A DNA stretch of 64,000 bases from Amycolatopsis bartoniae (GCF_014191255.1 NZ_JACHWH010000001.1:1488001-1552000), one strand, 5' to 3'; counted from the first letter of the stretch, positions 50,591 through 59,733 are shown. The notes: generated by a model from the sequence alone, not told the origin. Program-made: numbers and translations.

Positions 50591-50610
50591 CTGACTGGAG
50601 GTTTGTCCGA

Positions 50611-51324
50611 ATGCCGACTGTCGGATTCATCTACCCCGACCACGCTGCCGAGGACGACTACCCGTTCGCCGAGCAGCTGCTGGGTCCGGGGTTCTCGCTG
50701 CCGGTCGAGCACATCTACGGCACCGACCTCCACGCCGTGCCCGAGCTGCTCGACCTGGGCAGCGAGGAGCGGCTGGCCGAAGGCGCGTCGCTGCTGGCGA
50801 AGCACGAGCCCGACGTCGTGGTGTGGGCCTGTACGAGCGGCAGCTTCGTCTACCGCTGGGAAGGCGCGCAGGAGCAGGTGGACAAGCTGGCGGCCGTCGC
50901 GGGCAAGCCGGCGTCGAGCACGTCGTTCGCGTTCGTGCGGGCGGCGGCGAAGCTGGGCCTGAAGCGCGTCGCCGTGGCGGCGAGCTATCCGGAGGACGTG
51001 GCGAAGCTGTTCGTCGAGTTCCTGGGCCGGGGTGGCATCGAAATCGTCGCCATGTCCAGCGCGGGCATCGACACCGCCGCCGAAGTCGGCACACTCGCAC
51101 CGGAGTCAGTGGTGGATTTCGCGGTTTTTCACGACCATCCGGCCGCGGAAGCGGTGTTGGTCCCCGATACCGCGATGCGAACCCTCGGAGTCATCCCTAC
51201 GATCGAGGCTCGACTCGGAAAGCCCGTGCTCACGGCCAACCAGGTGACCATCTGGGAAGGCCTGCGGCTGGCAGGCACAGTACCCGAGTCCGTTCAACTG
51301 GGGGAGCTTTTCCAATGCCACTGA
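50611..51324 (+). CDS. Asp/Glu racemase superfamily protein, one-cysteine paralogue
   Basis: A 237-residue paralogue of the preceding protein. The first cysteine is kept (Cys74 in WACTSGSF), but the second site reads VLVPDTAMRTLG, with no cysteine. Members lacking one of the two residues cannot do two-base racemisation in the usual way and may be decarboxylases or isomerases, or act with the partner. The start follows GGAGG. It overlaps the gntR gene by ten bases, so translation is coupled. Confidence 0.83.
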   Translation: MPTVGFIYPDHAAEDDYPFAEQLLGPGFSLPVEHIYGTDLHAVPELLDLGSEERLAEGASLLAKHEPDVVVWACTSGSFVYRWEGAQEQVDKLAAVAGKPASSTSFAFVRAAAKLGLKRVAVAASYPEDVAKLFVEFLGRGGIEIVAMSSAGIDTAAEVGTLAPESVVDFAVFHDHPAAEAVLVPDTAMRTLGVIPTIEARLGKPVLTANQVTIWEGLRLAGTVPESVQLGELFQCH

Positions 51325-51989
51325 CAGAAATGGAACCCGTGAACCGGGAGTCCACCGCCTCGATCATCGCGCGCCAGCTGCGCGAAGCGATCATGACCGG
51401 CTCACTGCCGCCGGGCGCGCAGCTGGGGGAGACCGAGCTGGCCGCGCAGTTCCAGGTGTCGCGCGGGCCGTTGCGCGAAGCGATGCAGCGGCTCGTGTCC
51501 GAAGGTCTGCTGCGCAGCGAACCGCACCGCGGGCTGTTCGTGATCGACCTCGAACCCGAGGACATCCAGGACATCTACGCCGCGCGCATGGCGATCGAAC
51601 GCCAGGCGGTGTTGCGCGTCGTGCGCCGGCCCGACCGTGAAGTGGTGGCCGAAGCGCTCACGGAAACGGTGCACGACATGGCGGACGCGACGGCCGCGCG
51701 GGACTGGAGCGGAGTGTCCGAAGCGGACAACCGGTTCCACGAGGTGCTCGTCGCGGCGTCGGGCAGCAAGCGGCTGCAGCGGATGTCGCAGACGTTGCTC
51801 ACCGAGACACGGATGTGCCTGTCCGCGCTGCGCCTCACGTACGCCGAGGACGAGGAGCGGGTGACCGAGCACATGCAGATCACCGAAGCCATCCGCCGCG
51901 GCGAAGGGCAACGCGCGATCGCCCTGCTGGAAACCCACATGGACGACGCCGTGCGGCGGCTCACGCAGGACACCACCGCGCCCGCGTAA
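51315..51989 (+). CDS. GntR family transcriptional regulator, FCD subfamily
   Basis: A 224-residue regulator. The N-terminal winged helix (IIARQLREAIMTGSLPPGAQ, ELAAQFQVSRGPLREAMQRL) is followed by an FCD effector domain (DIQDIYAARMAIERQAVLRV, ADNRFHEVLVAASGSKRL). FCD proteins sense small carboxylates and often bind short palindromes of the type TNGTNNNACNA. The TTGTC[AG]ACAA palindromes near the operon and elsewhere are candidate sites. It ends the racemase operon and probably autoregulates it. That it controls the dispersed sites is a hypothesis. Confidence 0.88.
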   Translation: MPLTEMEPVNRESTASIIARQLREAIMTGSLPPGAQLGETELAAQFQVSRGPLREAMQRLVSEGLLRSEPHRGLFVIDLEPEDIQDIYAARMAIERQAVLRVVRRPDREVVAEALTETVHDMADATAARDWSGVSEADNRFHEVLVAASGSKRLQRMSQTLLTETRMCLSALRLTYAEDEERVTEHMQITEAIRRGEGQRAIALLETHMDDAVRRLTQDTTAPA

Positions 51990-52019
51990 CGTTCCCCGGC
52001 GCGTTCCCGATCCCGGAGC

Positions 52020-52685
52020 GTGCGCAAGCTCTGGTTGTTCCTGGTCGCGGGTGTGCTCGCGGCGTGCTCCGCCGCCCCGGCGGCGCCCGCCCCCGCTCCA
52101 CCCTCCCCGTCCCCATCGGTGAGCGACCAGCAGCGGGTGCTGGCCGCGATGCTGACCCGCGACGAGGTGGCCAAGTACGGACTGAACGTCGCGCAGGGCC
52201 CCGTCTCCGTGCTGCCCAACGAGACCTCGCGCCCGTCGCTCGGGAAGCCGTGTGGGCAACGGCTGGCGTCGGACGGGCGGATTTCGAGCGCCGCGCAGGC
52301 GGACTTGTACACCAGCGACGGTGACGTACACCTGCAGGTGCACCAGGTACTGGCCCGCTACCGAGCTGCGGGGACGACCACGGTTCAGGAGGTCGAGCAG
52401 GCGTTGACCTGCAGCCATGACACGGACGCGGTGGGGCTCGCCACGACCGTCACCGGCAAGATCTCCGTGCCGCAGGCGCCCGGCGTCGAGCGGCAGGTGG
52501 CGTACTGCGAGGACGACCCTGAGATGGGGTCCCGCCACTGTTACGTGTTCGCGGCCCAGGGCAACTACGCGATGATGCTCGACTTCCAAGCCGTCTCCAG
52601 GAATCGCGCCGATGCGAAGAAGCTGCTGGACCAACGCGTCCCCGCGCTGACGCCCGCGCTGGAGACGGTTCTCTCGCGCGGCTGA
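52020..52685 (+). CDS. Lipoprotein, unknown function
   Basis: A 221-residue secreted lipoprotein. The signal peptide MRKLWLFLVAGVLAAC has a classic lipobox (LAAC) with the lipid-anchor cysteine at residue 16. A Pro/Ala-rich linker follows, then a ~170-residue domain with cysteines in GKPCGQ, LTCSHD, AYCEDD and SRHCYV that could make two disulfides. The tail resembles sensor-like lipoproteins, but I cannot assign a family. GTG start. It is placed 30 bp after the gntR stop and may be separately transcribed. Confidence 0.78.
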   Translation: MRKLWLFLVAGVLAACSAAPAAPAPAPPSPSPSVSDQQRVLAAMLTRDEVAKYGLNVAQGPVSVLPNETSRPSLGKPCGQRLASDGRISSAAQADLYTSDGDVHLQVHQVLARYRAAGTTTVQEVEQALTCSHDTDAVGLATTVTGKISVPQAPGVERQVAYCEDDPEMGSRHCYVFAAQGNYAMMLDFQAVSRNRADAKKLLDQRVPALTPALETVLSRG

Positions 52686-52844
52686 CGGTTTCCGATCTTC
52701 ACGGGTTGTTCCTCCTTACCTTCGTCACCCCCGTCGCGGATGTCTCCGGGGCGGCGCGTCGGGTTCGGGCTCGTCGCCGAGACCATCGGCAAAGGCGAGG
52801 CGCCGGCGCGGACGGTCAGGGCGATCGAGGCCCGCGGCTGAGGC

Positions 52845-55800
52845 TCAGTCCGCCTCCTCCGGCTGGCGGTCGAACAGGGTGCCGAGCAGCGTCGCCGACG
52901 TGGCGGAGCCCAGTGCGATCGTCCAGCCGACCGGGCCCAGTGGCGTGCAGCCGAAGAACCGGCTCACGCCCGGGGTCTGGATCACCAGCGCCAGCGCGGC
53001 CGCGGAACCCAGCGACGCCGCGAGCGTCGGCCGGTCCACCCCGCCGGTCACGAGCGTCTGGCCCAGCTGCGTGCCGACGAGGCTCGCCAGCGCGACGGTG
53101 CTGGCCCGGCGGCCACGGCCGGTGACCCGCGCGAGGGTCCAGGCCGTGGTCGCGCCCAGGGTCGTGACGCCCGCGCGCACCCCGATGTCACGCTGCAACG
53201 CCTTGCCCAGCGAGCTTTCCGGGCCCTCGCTGAGCAGTTCGGTGCCGCCGCTGGGGCGGCGCAACGCGATCGCCAGCGCCGGGGCCAGGTCGGTGAGCAG
53301 GTTGACCAGCAGCAGCTGCCGCGCGGTCAGCGGCGAGCGGCCGGTGAGCACGGCACCCAGCACGCTGAACGCGATCTCCCCCAGGTTGCCGCCCAGCAGG
53401 ATCGCGAGCGCCTCCCGCACCGAGGCCCACATCGCACGCCCTTCGATCAGAGCGGCGATGATCGTCTCCAGCCGGTCGTCGGTCACCACGAGGTCCGCGG
53501 CGGCCTTCGCGGCGGGCGTGCCGTGCTCGCCGAGGGCGATACCGACGTCGGCGAGCCGGATCGCCGGGGCGTCGTTGGCCCCGTCGCCCGTCATCGCGAC
53601 CGTGCGCCCGAGCCGCTGGTACGCCTTGATGATGCGCACCTTCTGCACCGGGCTGCAGCGGGCCACCACGTCGACCGTCCGCAACGTCTCCGCGAGCCGG
53701 TCCTCGTCCAGCTCCTCGATCTGCGCGCCGGTCACCACGTGCAGCTGGTCCTTGTCCACCATCACCTCGCTCGCGATGGCCTCACCGGTGTCGGGGTGGT
53801 CGCCGGTGATCATCACGATCTGCACGCCCGCCTCCCGCAGCTGCGCGGCCGCGGAGGCGGCACTGCCGCGCACCGGGTCCGCGATCGCCACGAAGCCGCG
53901 GAACTCCAGGTCCTCCACCGCGTCCTCGTCCACAGTAGACGAATCGAGCGAGCGCTCGGCCACCGCGAGGACCCGTTGGCCTGCCTGGGTGAGTTTCTTC
54001 ATGCGCTTCGACAGCCGCCGGTGCGTCGCCTCGTCGAGCGAGCACTTCGGCAGCACGGCCTCCGGCGCCCCCTTGACGCTGAGCACCGTCTCGCCGTCCA
54101 GCCGGCAGAGCGTCGCGTGGTAGCCGCGCGACGGCTCGAACGGCACGGCGTCCAGCTGCTCCCACGACCGCTCCCCGGCGTACTCGGCGCTCGACAGCAC
54201 CGCGCGGTCGGTGGCGTGCGGCAGGTCTGTCGGATTGTCAGCATGAGGAGTGGCGCGAACGGCGACTGCCAACACGTCGGAAAGTTCGCTAGTCAGATTG
54301 TCAACAACGCGACGATCCTGTCCGTCGTCGATCTCGTGGACCGTCAGCTTGCCTTCGGTGAGCGTGCCGGTCTTGTCGAAGCACAGCACGTCGACCCGGC
54401 CCAGCGCCTCGATGCTGCGCGGGTTGCGCACGAGCGCGTTGTGCTCCGCGAGCCGCCGCGCCGCGGCCAGCTGTGCCGCGTTGACGAGGAACGGCAGCCC
54501 TTCCGGCACCGACGCGACCGCGAGGTTGACGGCCGCGGACATGCTCTCGCGCAACGGGATGCCACGCACCAGCCCCGCGCCGGCGACGGCGACCGCCGAC
54601 CCCAGCGCGGCGGGCATGCTCTTGCGCGTCAGCTCGGCGAGCCGGTTCTCCACACCGGTGTCGGGCGCACCCTCCCTGGCGAGCGCCATGCTGCGCCCGG
54701 CCTCGGTGTCGTCGCCTGTCGCGATCACCACCGCGGTGGCCTGTCCCGCCGCGACCGTCGTGCCCTCGTAGAGGATCGACGTCCGGTCCGCGACGTCCGC
54801 GGCCACCACCGGCGCGGGGTTCTTGGCGATGGGCAGTGACTCGCCGGTGAGCGAGGACTCGTCCATCTCCAGCGCTTCGCTTGTCAACAATCGGCAATCC
54901 GCTGGTACTACATCACCCGAGTCGAGCAGTACCACATCACCACGAACCAGCTCGTCCGCGGCGAGCGTGCGTTCCTCGCCGTCCCGCAGCACGGTGGCCG
55001 TGGTCGCCGACCGGTGCAGCAGCTCGGCCAGCTGCCGTTCCGTGCGCACCTGCTGCACGCTGCCGACCACCGCGGACAACGCGGTCACGCCCGCGACGAG
55101 CAGCGCGTCCGACGGAGATCCGACGGACGCGGACAGCGCCGCCCCGCCGAGCAGGACCGGCGTCAGCGGGTTCGACAGCTCGGCGATGAAGGCATTGGCG
55201 AAACTGGTCTTCTCCTCGCCGCCGCTGGCCCGCGTCCGGCGCCGGACCTCCTGTGTGGACAGTCCGTTGTGGTCGGTTTTCAGGCGCTCCAGCACGATGT
55301 CCGCGGGCATCAGGTGCCAGGGCGCCACAGCGCCGTTCAACGCCGGCGGCCGCAGGCGTCCCGCGCGCCGGTGGGCGTTGGCGATCGCCAGCCCGGCGCC
55401 GGCGTTCACCGCCCGCAGGCTGCGGCTCGCCGGGCTCGTCCGGCCCCGCTGCAACGCGCTGACCGCGCCCACGCCGCTCGCCCCGGCGGCGAGCCGGATG
55501 CCGTCGCGGTCGATGTCGCGGGCCACGCACGTCGCCTCGATCAGCAGCCCGGCGACGGCCAGGTCGTCCCCGACGAGCAGGTGCGCGCCCCACGGCGGCG
55601 CCTCGCCGTCCGCGTGCACGCCGACCCCGCAGTCCGACGCGCCCAGCGCCTGCCGGTCGGCGGACACGAGCAGCACGACGTGCCCCTCGGCCTGCAGGTC
55701 ACGCACCGACGCGACGAGCCGCTTGCCCCCGGGCACGGTCCGGTCCGCGTCGAAGGACGGCTCGTCCCCGTTCGCGCTGACGATGGGCAGGTTCGCGCGC

Positions 55801-57113
55801 CGGGCCGCGGCGACGAGCGTCGCGATGCCGGGCGGGGTCTCCCGCTTGAGCCCGAGCAGGGCGTGCAGCTCGTCCTCGCGCCACAGGCCGAGGACCGCCG
55901 CCGCGCCCTTGCGCAGCAGCTCCTCGCCGTCCTCGCCGGGTTCGTCGAGCGGGGCGAGCCGCCAGCCGTCGGCGCTCCGCTTCTTCCGCGGCCGTTTCGG
56001 GTCGAACAGCTGCCACACGCGGTCGACGAGACCGGCCTCGTCGGAAAGCGCTTTCAGCTCGCTCGGCGCCATGCGCCCGGTGTCGAGCGCGCCCTCGTCG
56101 ACAACCACCATGTCGACCGTGTCGAGGCGCCGTAGTACGGCGCGGTCCATCACGAGCGTGCCGTGCCGCGCCAGCACCCGCCCGAGGTGGGCCCCGAACG
56201 CCGCGCGCCCCGCCTCCGCCGCCTTGGGCAGCGACGCGAGCCCGATCCCCAGCGCTCGCCGCGGCCCGAACGGCAGCATCACGGCGGTCGCCGCGGCGCC
56301 GGCGGCCAGTACCTTGCGCTCGTAGTCCTCCACCGGGCCGTCCGGCAGCGGCCGCGGCCGTTCGACGACCACGGGGTCCGCGGCGGCGTCCTCGGGACCG
56401 GTGATCAGGCTGCTTTCCGCGGCGCACCAAGCCTTCGAGTAGGCGCGCGCCTCCCGCCACTGCTCGACGCGCTGCACGGTGTCCAGCAGGGTGCCCTCGC
56501 CGCCGGCGGCGAGCCCGTGCCCGAGCGCGGCGGCGATGGAGGTGGCCGTGTCGGCGCGCTCCCCGCTGCCCGCCCGCTTCGCGGCGAGCTCGCGCAGCTT
56601 CGGGTGCAGGTCGAGGACGCTGGGCAACGCGGCCAGTTCCGCGGGCAGCGGCGCCCACGGCGCGACGCGGGTGATCGCCGACAACCCGAGCCCAATGGCG
56701 TTCGCGGCGAGCGTCGGCAACAGGCGCGTGCCGCGCACGCCGTCCGCGGGATGGTGGAGTTCGTCCTCGGCGACGAGTTCCTGCTCGGTGTCCGGTTCGG
56801 CCTCGGCGCGCTCGACGACGCGTACCAGGTCCTCGGTCCGCGGCGCGGGGTCGTCGACGGCGATGATCACCCGGGAGGAGGGCGCGTTGACGCGCGCCCA
56901 GTGCACGCCCTCGTGCTTCTCCAGCTCCCGCTCGATGCGGCGCGCGACGCGTTCGCCGCCCGCGCCGTGCACCCCGTGCGCCTCGACGTGCAACCGTCCA
57001 GGGCAGGACCACACCTGCCGTCGCTGCCGTCCCCCCAGCACACCACGCACGGTGCCGGCGATCGCACCGACAGTCGACAACGGTCCCGGCACCCGCACGC
57101 CGAGCAACTCCAT
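52845..57113 (-). CDS. Large cation-translocating P-type ATPase (CtpI/CtpH-like)
   Basis: A 1422-residue P-type ATPase. The catalytic half has the actuator SLTGES (~residue 756), the phosphorylation motif CFDKTGTLTEG (Asp ~913), the nucleotide-binding KGAPEAVLPK and the hinge MTGDGANDAPAIR. The N-terminal half carries an HMA-like domain without CxxC (~35-105) and a degenerate HAD-like region in which VVVDEGALD takes the place of DKTGT. Such double-size pumps are typical of actinobacteria and are of unknown ion specificity. The ATG at 57113 has GGGAGG five bases upstream. Two TTGTCAACAA palindromes fall within it (54298-54307, 54881-54890). Confidence 0.88.
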   Translation of the reverse strand: MELLGVRVPGPLSTVGAIAGTVRGVLGGRQRRQVWSCPGRLHVEAHGVHGAGGERVARRIERELEKHEGVHWARVNAPSSRVIIAVDDPAPRTEDLVRVVERAEAEPDTEQELVAEDELHHPADGVRGTRLLPTLAANAIGLGLSAITRVAPWAPLPAELAALPSVLDLHPKLRELAAKRAGSGERADTATSIAAALGHGLAAGGEGTLLDTVQRVEQWREARAYSKAWCAAESSLITGPEDAAADPVVVERPRPLPDGPVEDYERKVLAAGAAATAVMLPFGPRRALGIGLASLPKAAEAGRAAFGAHLGRVLARHGTLVMDRAVLRRLDTVDMVVVDEGALDTGRMAPSELKALSDEAGLVDRVWQLFDPKRPRKKRSADGWRLAPLDEPGEDGEELLRKGAAAVLGLWREDELHALLGLKRETPPGIATLVAAARRANLPIVSANGDEPSFDADRTVPGGKRLVASVRDLQAEGHVVLLVSADRQALGASDCGVGVHADGEAPPWGAHLLVGDDLAVAGLLIEATCVARDIDRDGIRLAAGASGVGAVSALQRGRTSPASRSLRAVNAGAGLAIANAHRRAGRLRPPALNGAVAPWHLMPADIVLERLKTDHNGLSTQEVRRRTRASGGEEKTSFANAFIAELSNPLTPVLLGGAALSASVGSPSDALLVAGVTALSAVVGSVQQVRTERQLAELLHRSATTATVLRDGEERTLAADELVRGDVVLLDSGDVVPADCRLLTSEALEMDESSLTGESLPIAKNPAPVVAADVADRTSILYEGTTVAAGQATAVVIATGDDTEAGRSMALAREGAPDTGVENRLAELTRKSMPAALGSAVAVAGAGLVRGIPLRESMSAAVNLAVASVPEGLPFLVNAAQLAAARRLAEHNALVRNPRSIEALGRVDVLCFDKTGTLTEGKLTVHEIDDGQDRRVVDNLTSELSDVLAVAVRATPHADNPTDLPHATDRAVLSSAEYAGERSWEQLDAVPFEPSRGYHATLCRLDGETVLSVKGAPEAVLPKCSLDEATHRRLSKRMKKLTQAGQRVLAVAERSLDSSTVDEDAVEDLEFRGFVAIADPVRGSAASAAAQLREAGVQIVMITGDHPDTGEAIASEVMVDKDQLHVVTGAQIEELDEDRLAETLRTVDVVARCSPVQKVRIIKAYQRLGRTVAMTGDGANDAPAIRLADVGIALGEHGTPAAKAAADLVVTDDRLETIIAALIEGRAMWASVREALAILLGGNLGEIAFSVLGAVLTGRSPLTARQLLLVNLLTDLAPALAIALRRPSGGTELLSEGPESSLGKALQRDIGVRAGVTTLGATTAWTLARVTGRGRRASTVALASLVGTQLGQTLVTGGVDRPTLAASLGSAAALALVIQTPGVSRFFGCTPLGPVGWTIALGSATSATLLGTLFDRQPEEAD

Positions 57114-57161
57114 TGGCACCTCCCTCTCCCGTGCCAGGAAAGGTGCCCAGAAACCGCCGTT

Positions 57162-58223
57162 CTATGCCTGCACGGCGTCCGCGATCGCCGAACCGAGTTC
57201 TGCCGTCGTCGCCTTGCCGCCGAGGTCCGGGGTCGCCACCTCGCCCGTCGCGAGGACCTGCTCGACCGCCGTGTAGACGGCTCGGGCGGCTTCGGCCTCC
57301 CCGAGGTGTTCCAGCATCATCGTGCCCGCGAGGATCTGCGCCACCGGGTTCGCGATGCCCTGACCGGCGATGTCCGGCGCGCTGCCGTGCACCGCCTCGA
57401 ACATCGACGGGTGCTCGCGCGCCGGGTTGATGTTGCCCGACGGCGCCATGCCCAGCCCGCCGGTGACCGCCGCCGCGAGGTCGCTCAGGATGTCGCCGAA
57501 CAGGTTCGACCCCACCACCACGTCGATCCGCTCCGGCTGCTGCACCATCCGCGCGGCCAGCGCGTCGATGTGGCACTGTTCACTGTGGACGGTCGGGAAC
57601 TCCTCGGCCACCTCGGCGAAGATCTCGTCCCAGAACGGCATGGTGTGGATGATCCCGTTGGACTTCGTCGCCGACACCACCCGGCCCGTGCGCGTCTGCG
57701 CCAGCTCGAACGCGTACCGGACGATCCGCTCGACCCCGACCCGCGTGAACACCGACTCCTGCAGCGCGAACTCGCCCGGCAGCCCGCGGTTCTGCCGCCC
57801 GCCCAGCTCGGAGTACTCGCCCTCGGAGTTCTCCCGGACGATCACCATCTCCAGCTCGTCGGCCGTGCGGTCCCTGAGCACCGACGTGGTGCCCGGCAGC
57901 AGCCGCACCGGCCGCAGGTTGACGTACTGCGAGAACGCGCGCCGCACCGGGATCAGCAGTCCCCACAGCGAAACGTGGTCCGGCACGCCGGGGAAGCCGA
58001 CCGCGCCGAGCAGGATCTGGTCGAACCCCGCCAGCTGCTCGATCCCGTCCTCCGGCATCATCCGGCCGGTCTCGAGGTAGCGCTCGCAGCTCCAGTCGAA
58101 CTCGGTCCACTCCAGCCCGAACTCGAACCGCCGCGCGGCGCGGTCCAGCACCTTGCGGGCCTCGGCCTGGACGTCCACGCCGATGCCGTCGCCGGGGATG
58201 CTGGCGATCCGGTAGGTGTTCAC
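57162..58223 (-). CDS. Tartrate dehydrogenase / isopropylmalate dehydrogenase family
   Basis: A 353-residue beta-decarboxylating dehydrogenase. It has GDGIGVDVQAEA, the substrate-binding RENSEGEYSE, and GGLGMAPSGNI and EAVHGSAPDIAGQG. The LLGAVGFPGVPDHVSLWGLL segment matches tartrate dehydrogenases more than LeuB. It oxidises a 2-hydroxydicarboxylate with NAD and may also decarboxylate. It overlaps the preceding aldehyde dehydrogenase gene by four bases. In context it probably handles a malate- or tartrate-like intermediate. Confidence 0.88.
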   Translation of the reverse strand: MNTYRIASIPGDGIGVDVQAEARKVLDRAARRFEFGLEWTEFDWSCERYLETGRMMPEDGIEQLAGFDQILLGAVGFPGVPDHVSLWGLLIPVRRAFSQYVNLRPVRLLPGTTSVLRDRTADELEMVIVRENSEGEYSELGGRQNRGLPGEFALQESVFTRVGVERIVRYAFELAQTRTGRVVSATKSNGIIHTMPFWDEIFAEVAEEFPTVHSEQCHIDALAARMVQQPERIDVVVGSNLFGDILSDLAAAVTGGLGMAPSGNINPAREHPSMFEAVHGSAPDIAGQGIANPVAQILAGTMMLEHLGEAEAARAVYTAVEQVLATGEVATPDLGGKATTAELGSAIADAVQA

Positions 58224-59674
58224 AGTGCGACCGCCACGTACTTGATCTCCAGGAACTCGTCGATACCGACCCCGCCGCCCTCACGGCCCAGCCCGGACTG
58301 CTTGACCCCGCCGAACGGCGCGGCCGGGTTGGACACGATGCCCTGGTTCAGCCCGATCATGCCGGCCTCCAGGTTCTCCGAGACGCGCAGCGCGCGCTTG
58401 AGGTCGTTGGTGAAGACGTAACTGACCAGACCGTACTCGGTGTCGTTCGCGGCGGCGACCGCTTCGTCCTCGGTGTCGAAGACGGTGATCGGCGCCACCG
58501 GCCCGAAGATCTCCTCGCTCGCCATGCGCGCGTCGCGCGGCACGCCGGTGAGCACGGTGGCCTGGTAGAAGTTGCCCGGCCCGTCGACGGCCGCGCCGCC
58601 GGTGAGCACCTGCGCGCCGCGCTCGGTCGCGTCCCCCACCAGCTCGGTGACCTTCCGCACGGCATCGGAGTCGATCAGCGGGCCGACGACGACGCCCGTC
58701 TCGGTGCCGCGGCCCATCGGCAGGGCAGCCATGCGCTCGGTGAGCCGGCGGGCGAACTCGTCGGCGACGCCGCGCTGCACGTAGAACCGGTTGGCCGCCG
58801 TGCACGCCTCGCCGATGTTGCGCATCTTCGCCTGCATCGCGCCGTCGACCGCGGCGTCGAGGTCCGCGTCGTCGAACACCAGGAACGGCGCGTTGCCGCC
58901 CAGTTCCATCGACGTGCGCAGCACCTTGTCCGCGCACTGCTCCAGCAGCTTCTTGCCCACCGCGGTCGAGCCGGTGAACGACAGCTTGCGCGCGCGGCCG
59001 TCGCGGATCAGCGGTTCCATCACGCCGCCGGGGTCGGTGGTGGTGACGACGTTGAGCACGCCCGCGGGCAGCCCGGCCTCGGCGAGGATCGCGGCGAGGG
59101 CGAGCATCGACAGCGGGGTCTGCTCGGCGGGCTTGATCACCATCGTGCAGCCCGCGGCGATCGCCGGGCCGATCTTGCGCCCGCCCATGGCCATCGGGAA
59201 GTTCCACGGCGTGATCAGCAGCGTGGGGCCGACGGGCTGCTTGGTCACCAGGAACCGCCCGGCGCCGTTGGGCGCGACCTGGTAGCCGCCGTCGATGCGC
59301 ACGGCCTCCTCGGAGAACCAGCGGAAGAACTCGGCGGCGTAGGCGATTTCGCCCTTCGCCTCGGCGAGCGGCTTGCCCATCTCCAGCGTCATCAGCAGGC
59401 CGAGTTCGTCGGTGCGCGCGAGCAGCAGCTCGTAGGCCCGGCGCAGGATCTCGCTGCGCTCGCGCGGCGCGGTGCGGGCCCAGTCGGCCTGCGCGGCGAC
59501 GGCGGCGTCGAGCGCGGCGCGCCCGTCCTGCGGCGTCGCGTCGGCGACCTCGCACAGCACCTCGCCGGTGGCCGGGTCCTCGACGGCGAACGTCCGCCCG
59601 CCCGTGGCCGGCACCCACTTGCCGCCGACGAACAGCTCCTTCGCCACGGCCTCGACCACGCTCGTTTCGCTCAC
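58220..59674 (-). CDS. gabD: NAD(P)-dependent succinate-semialdehyde dehydrogenase
   Basis: A 484-residue aldehyde dehydrogenase. The catalytic Glu is in SMELGGNAPF and the Cys in NIGEACTAANR. The NAD site FTGSTAVGKKLL and the closing PFGGVKQSGLGREGG match GabD. It oxidises succinate semialdehyde to succinate. The GTG at 59674 has GGGAGG six bases upstream and is preferred, though an ATG at 59692 is possible. It is divergent from the GABA-transaminase-like gene, its natural partner. The palindrome at 59722-59733 lies between them. Confidence 0.9.
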   Translation of the reverse strand: MSETSVVEAVAKELFVGGKWVPATGGRTFAVEDPATGEVLCEVADATPQDGRAALDAAVAAQADWARTAPRERSEILRRAYELLLARTDELGLLMTLEMGKPLAEAKGEIAYAAEFFRWFSEEAVRIDGGYQVAPNGAGRFLVTKQPVGPTLLITPWNFPMAMGGRKIGPAIAAGCTMVIKPAEQTPLSMLALAAILAEAGLPAGVLNVVTTTDPGGVMEPLIRDGRARKLSFTGSTAVGKKLLEQCADKVLRTSMELGGNAPFLVFDDADLDAAVDGAMQAKMRNIGEACTAANRFYVQRGVADEFARRLTERMAALPMGRGTETGVVVGPLIDSDAVRKVTELVGDATERGAQVLTGGAAVDGPGNFYQATVLTGVPRDARMASEEIFGPVAPITVFDTEDEAVAAANDTEYGLVSYVFTNDLKRALRVSENLEAGMIGLNQGIVSNPAAPFGGVKQSGLGREGGGVGIDEFLEIKYVAVAL

Positions 59675-59721
59675 GTCCGCCTCCCGGTTCATTGCGCCTC
59701 GTCAGAGCCCATGCTATGCAT

Positions 59722-59733
59722 ATTGTCAACAAT
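59722..59733. promoter_or_regulatory. ATTGTCAACAAT palindrome in a divergent promoter
   Basis: A perfect 12-bp palindrome lies between the minus-strand aldehyde dehydrogenase and the plus-strand aminotransferase genes. On the minus strand it holds TTGACA (59724-59729) at the right distance to be the -35 of the aldehyde dehydrogenase operon. A clear -10 of the TANNNT form is not seen. Confidence 0.55.

Noticed and set aside
52740..52841. 33-codon ORF between the lipoprotein and the P-type ATPase genes
   Set aside because: No ribosome site and no recognisable motif. It could be a gene remnant but cannot be supported.
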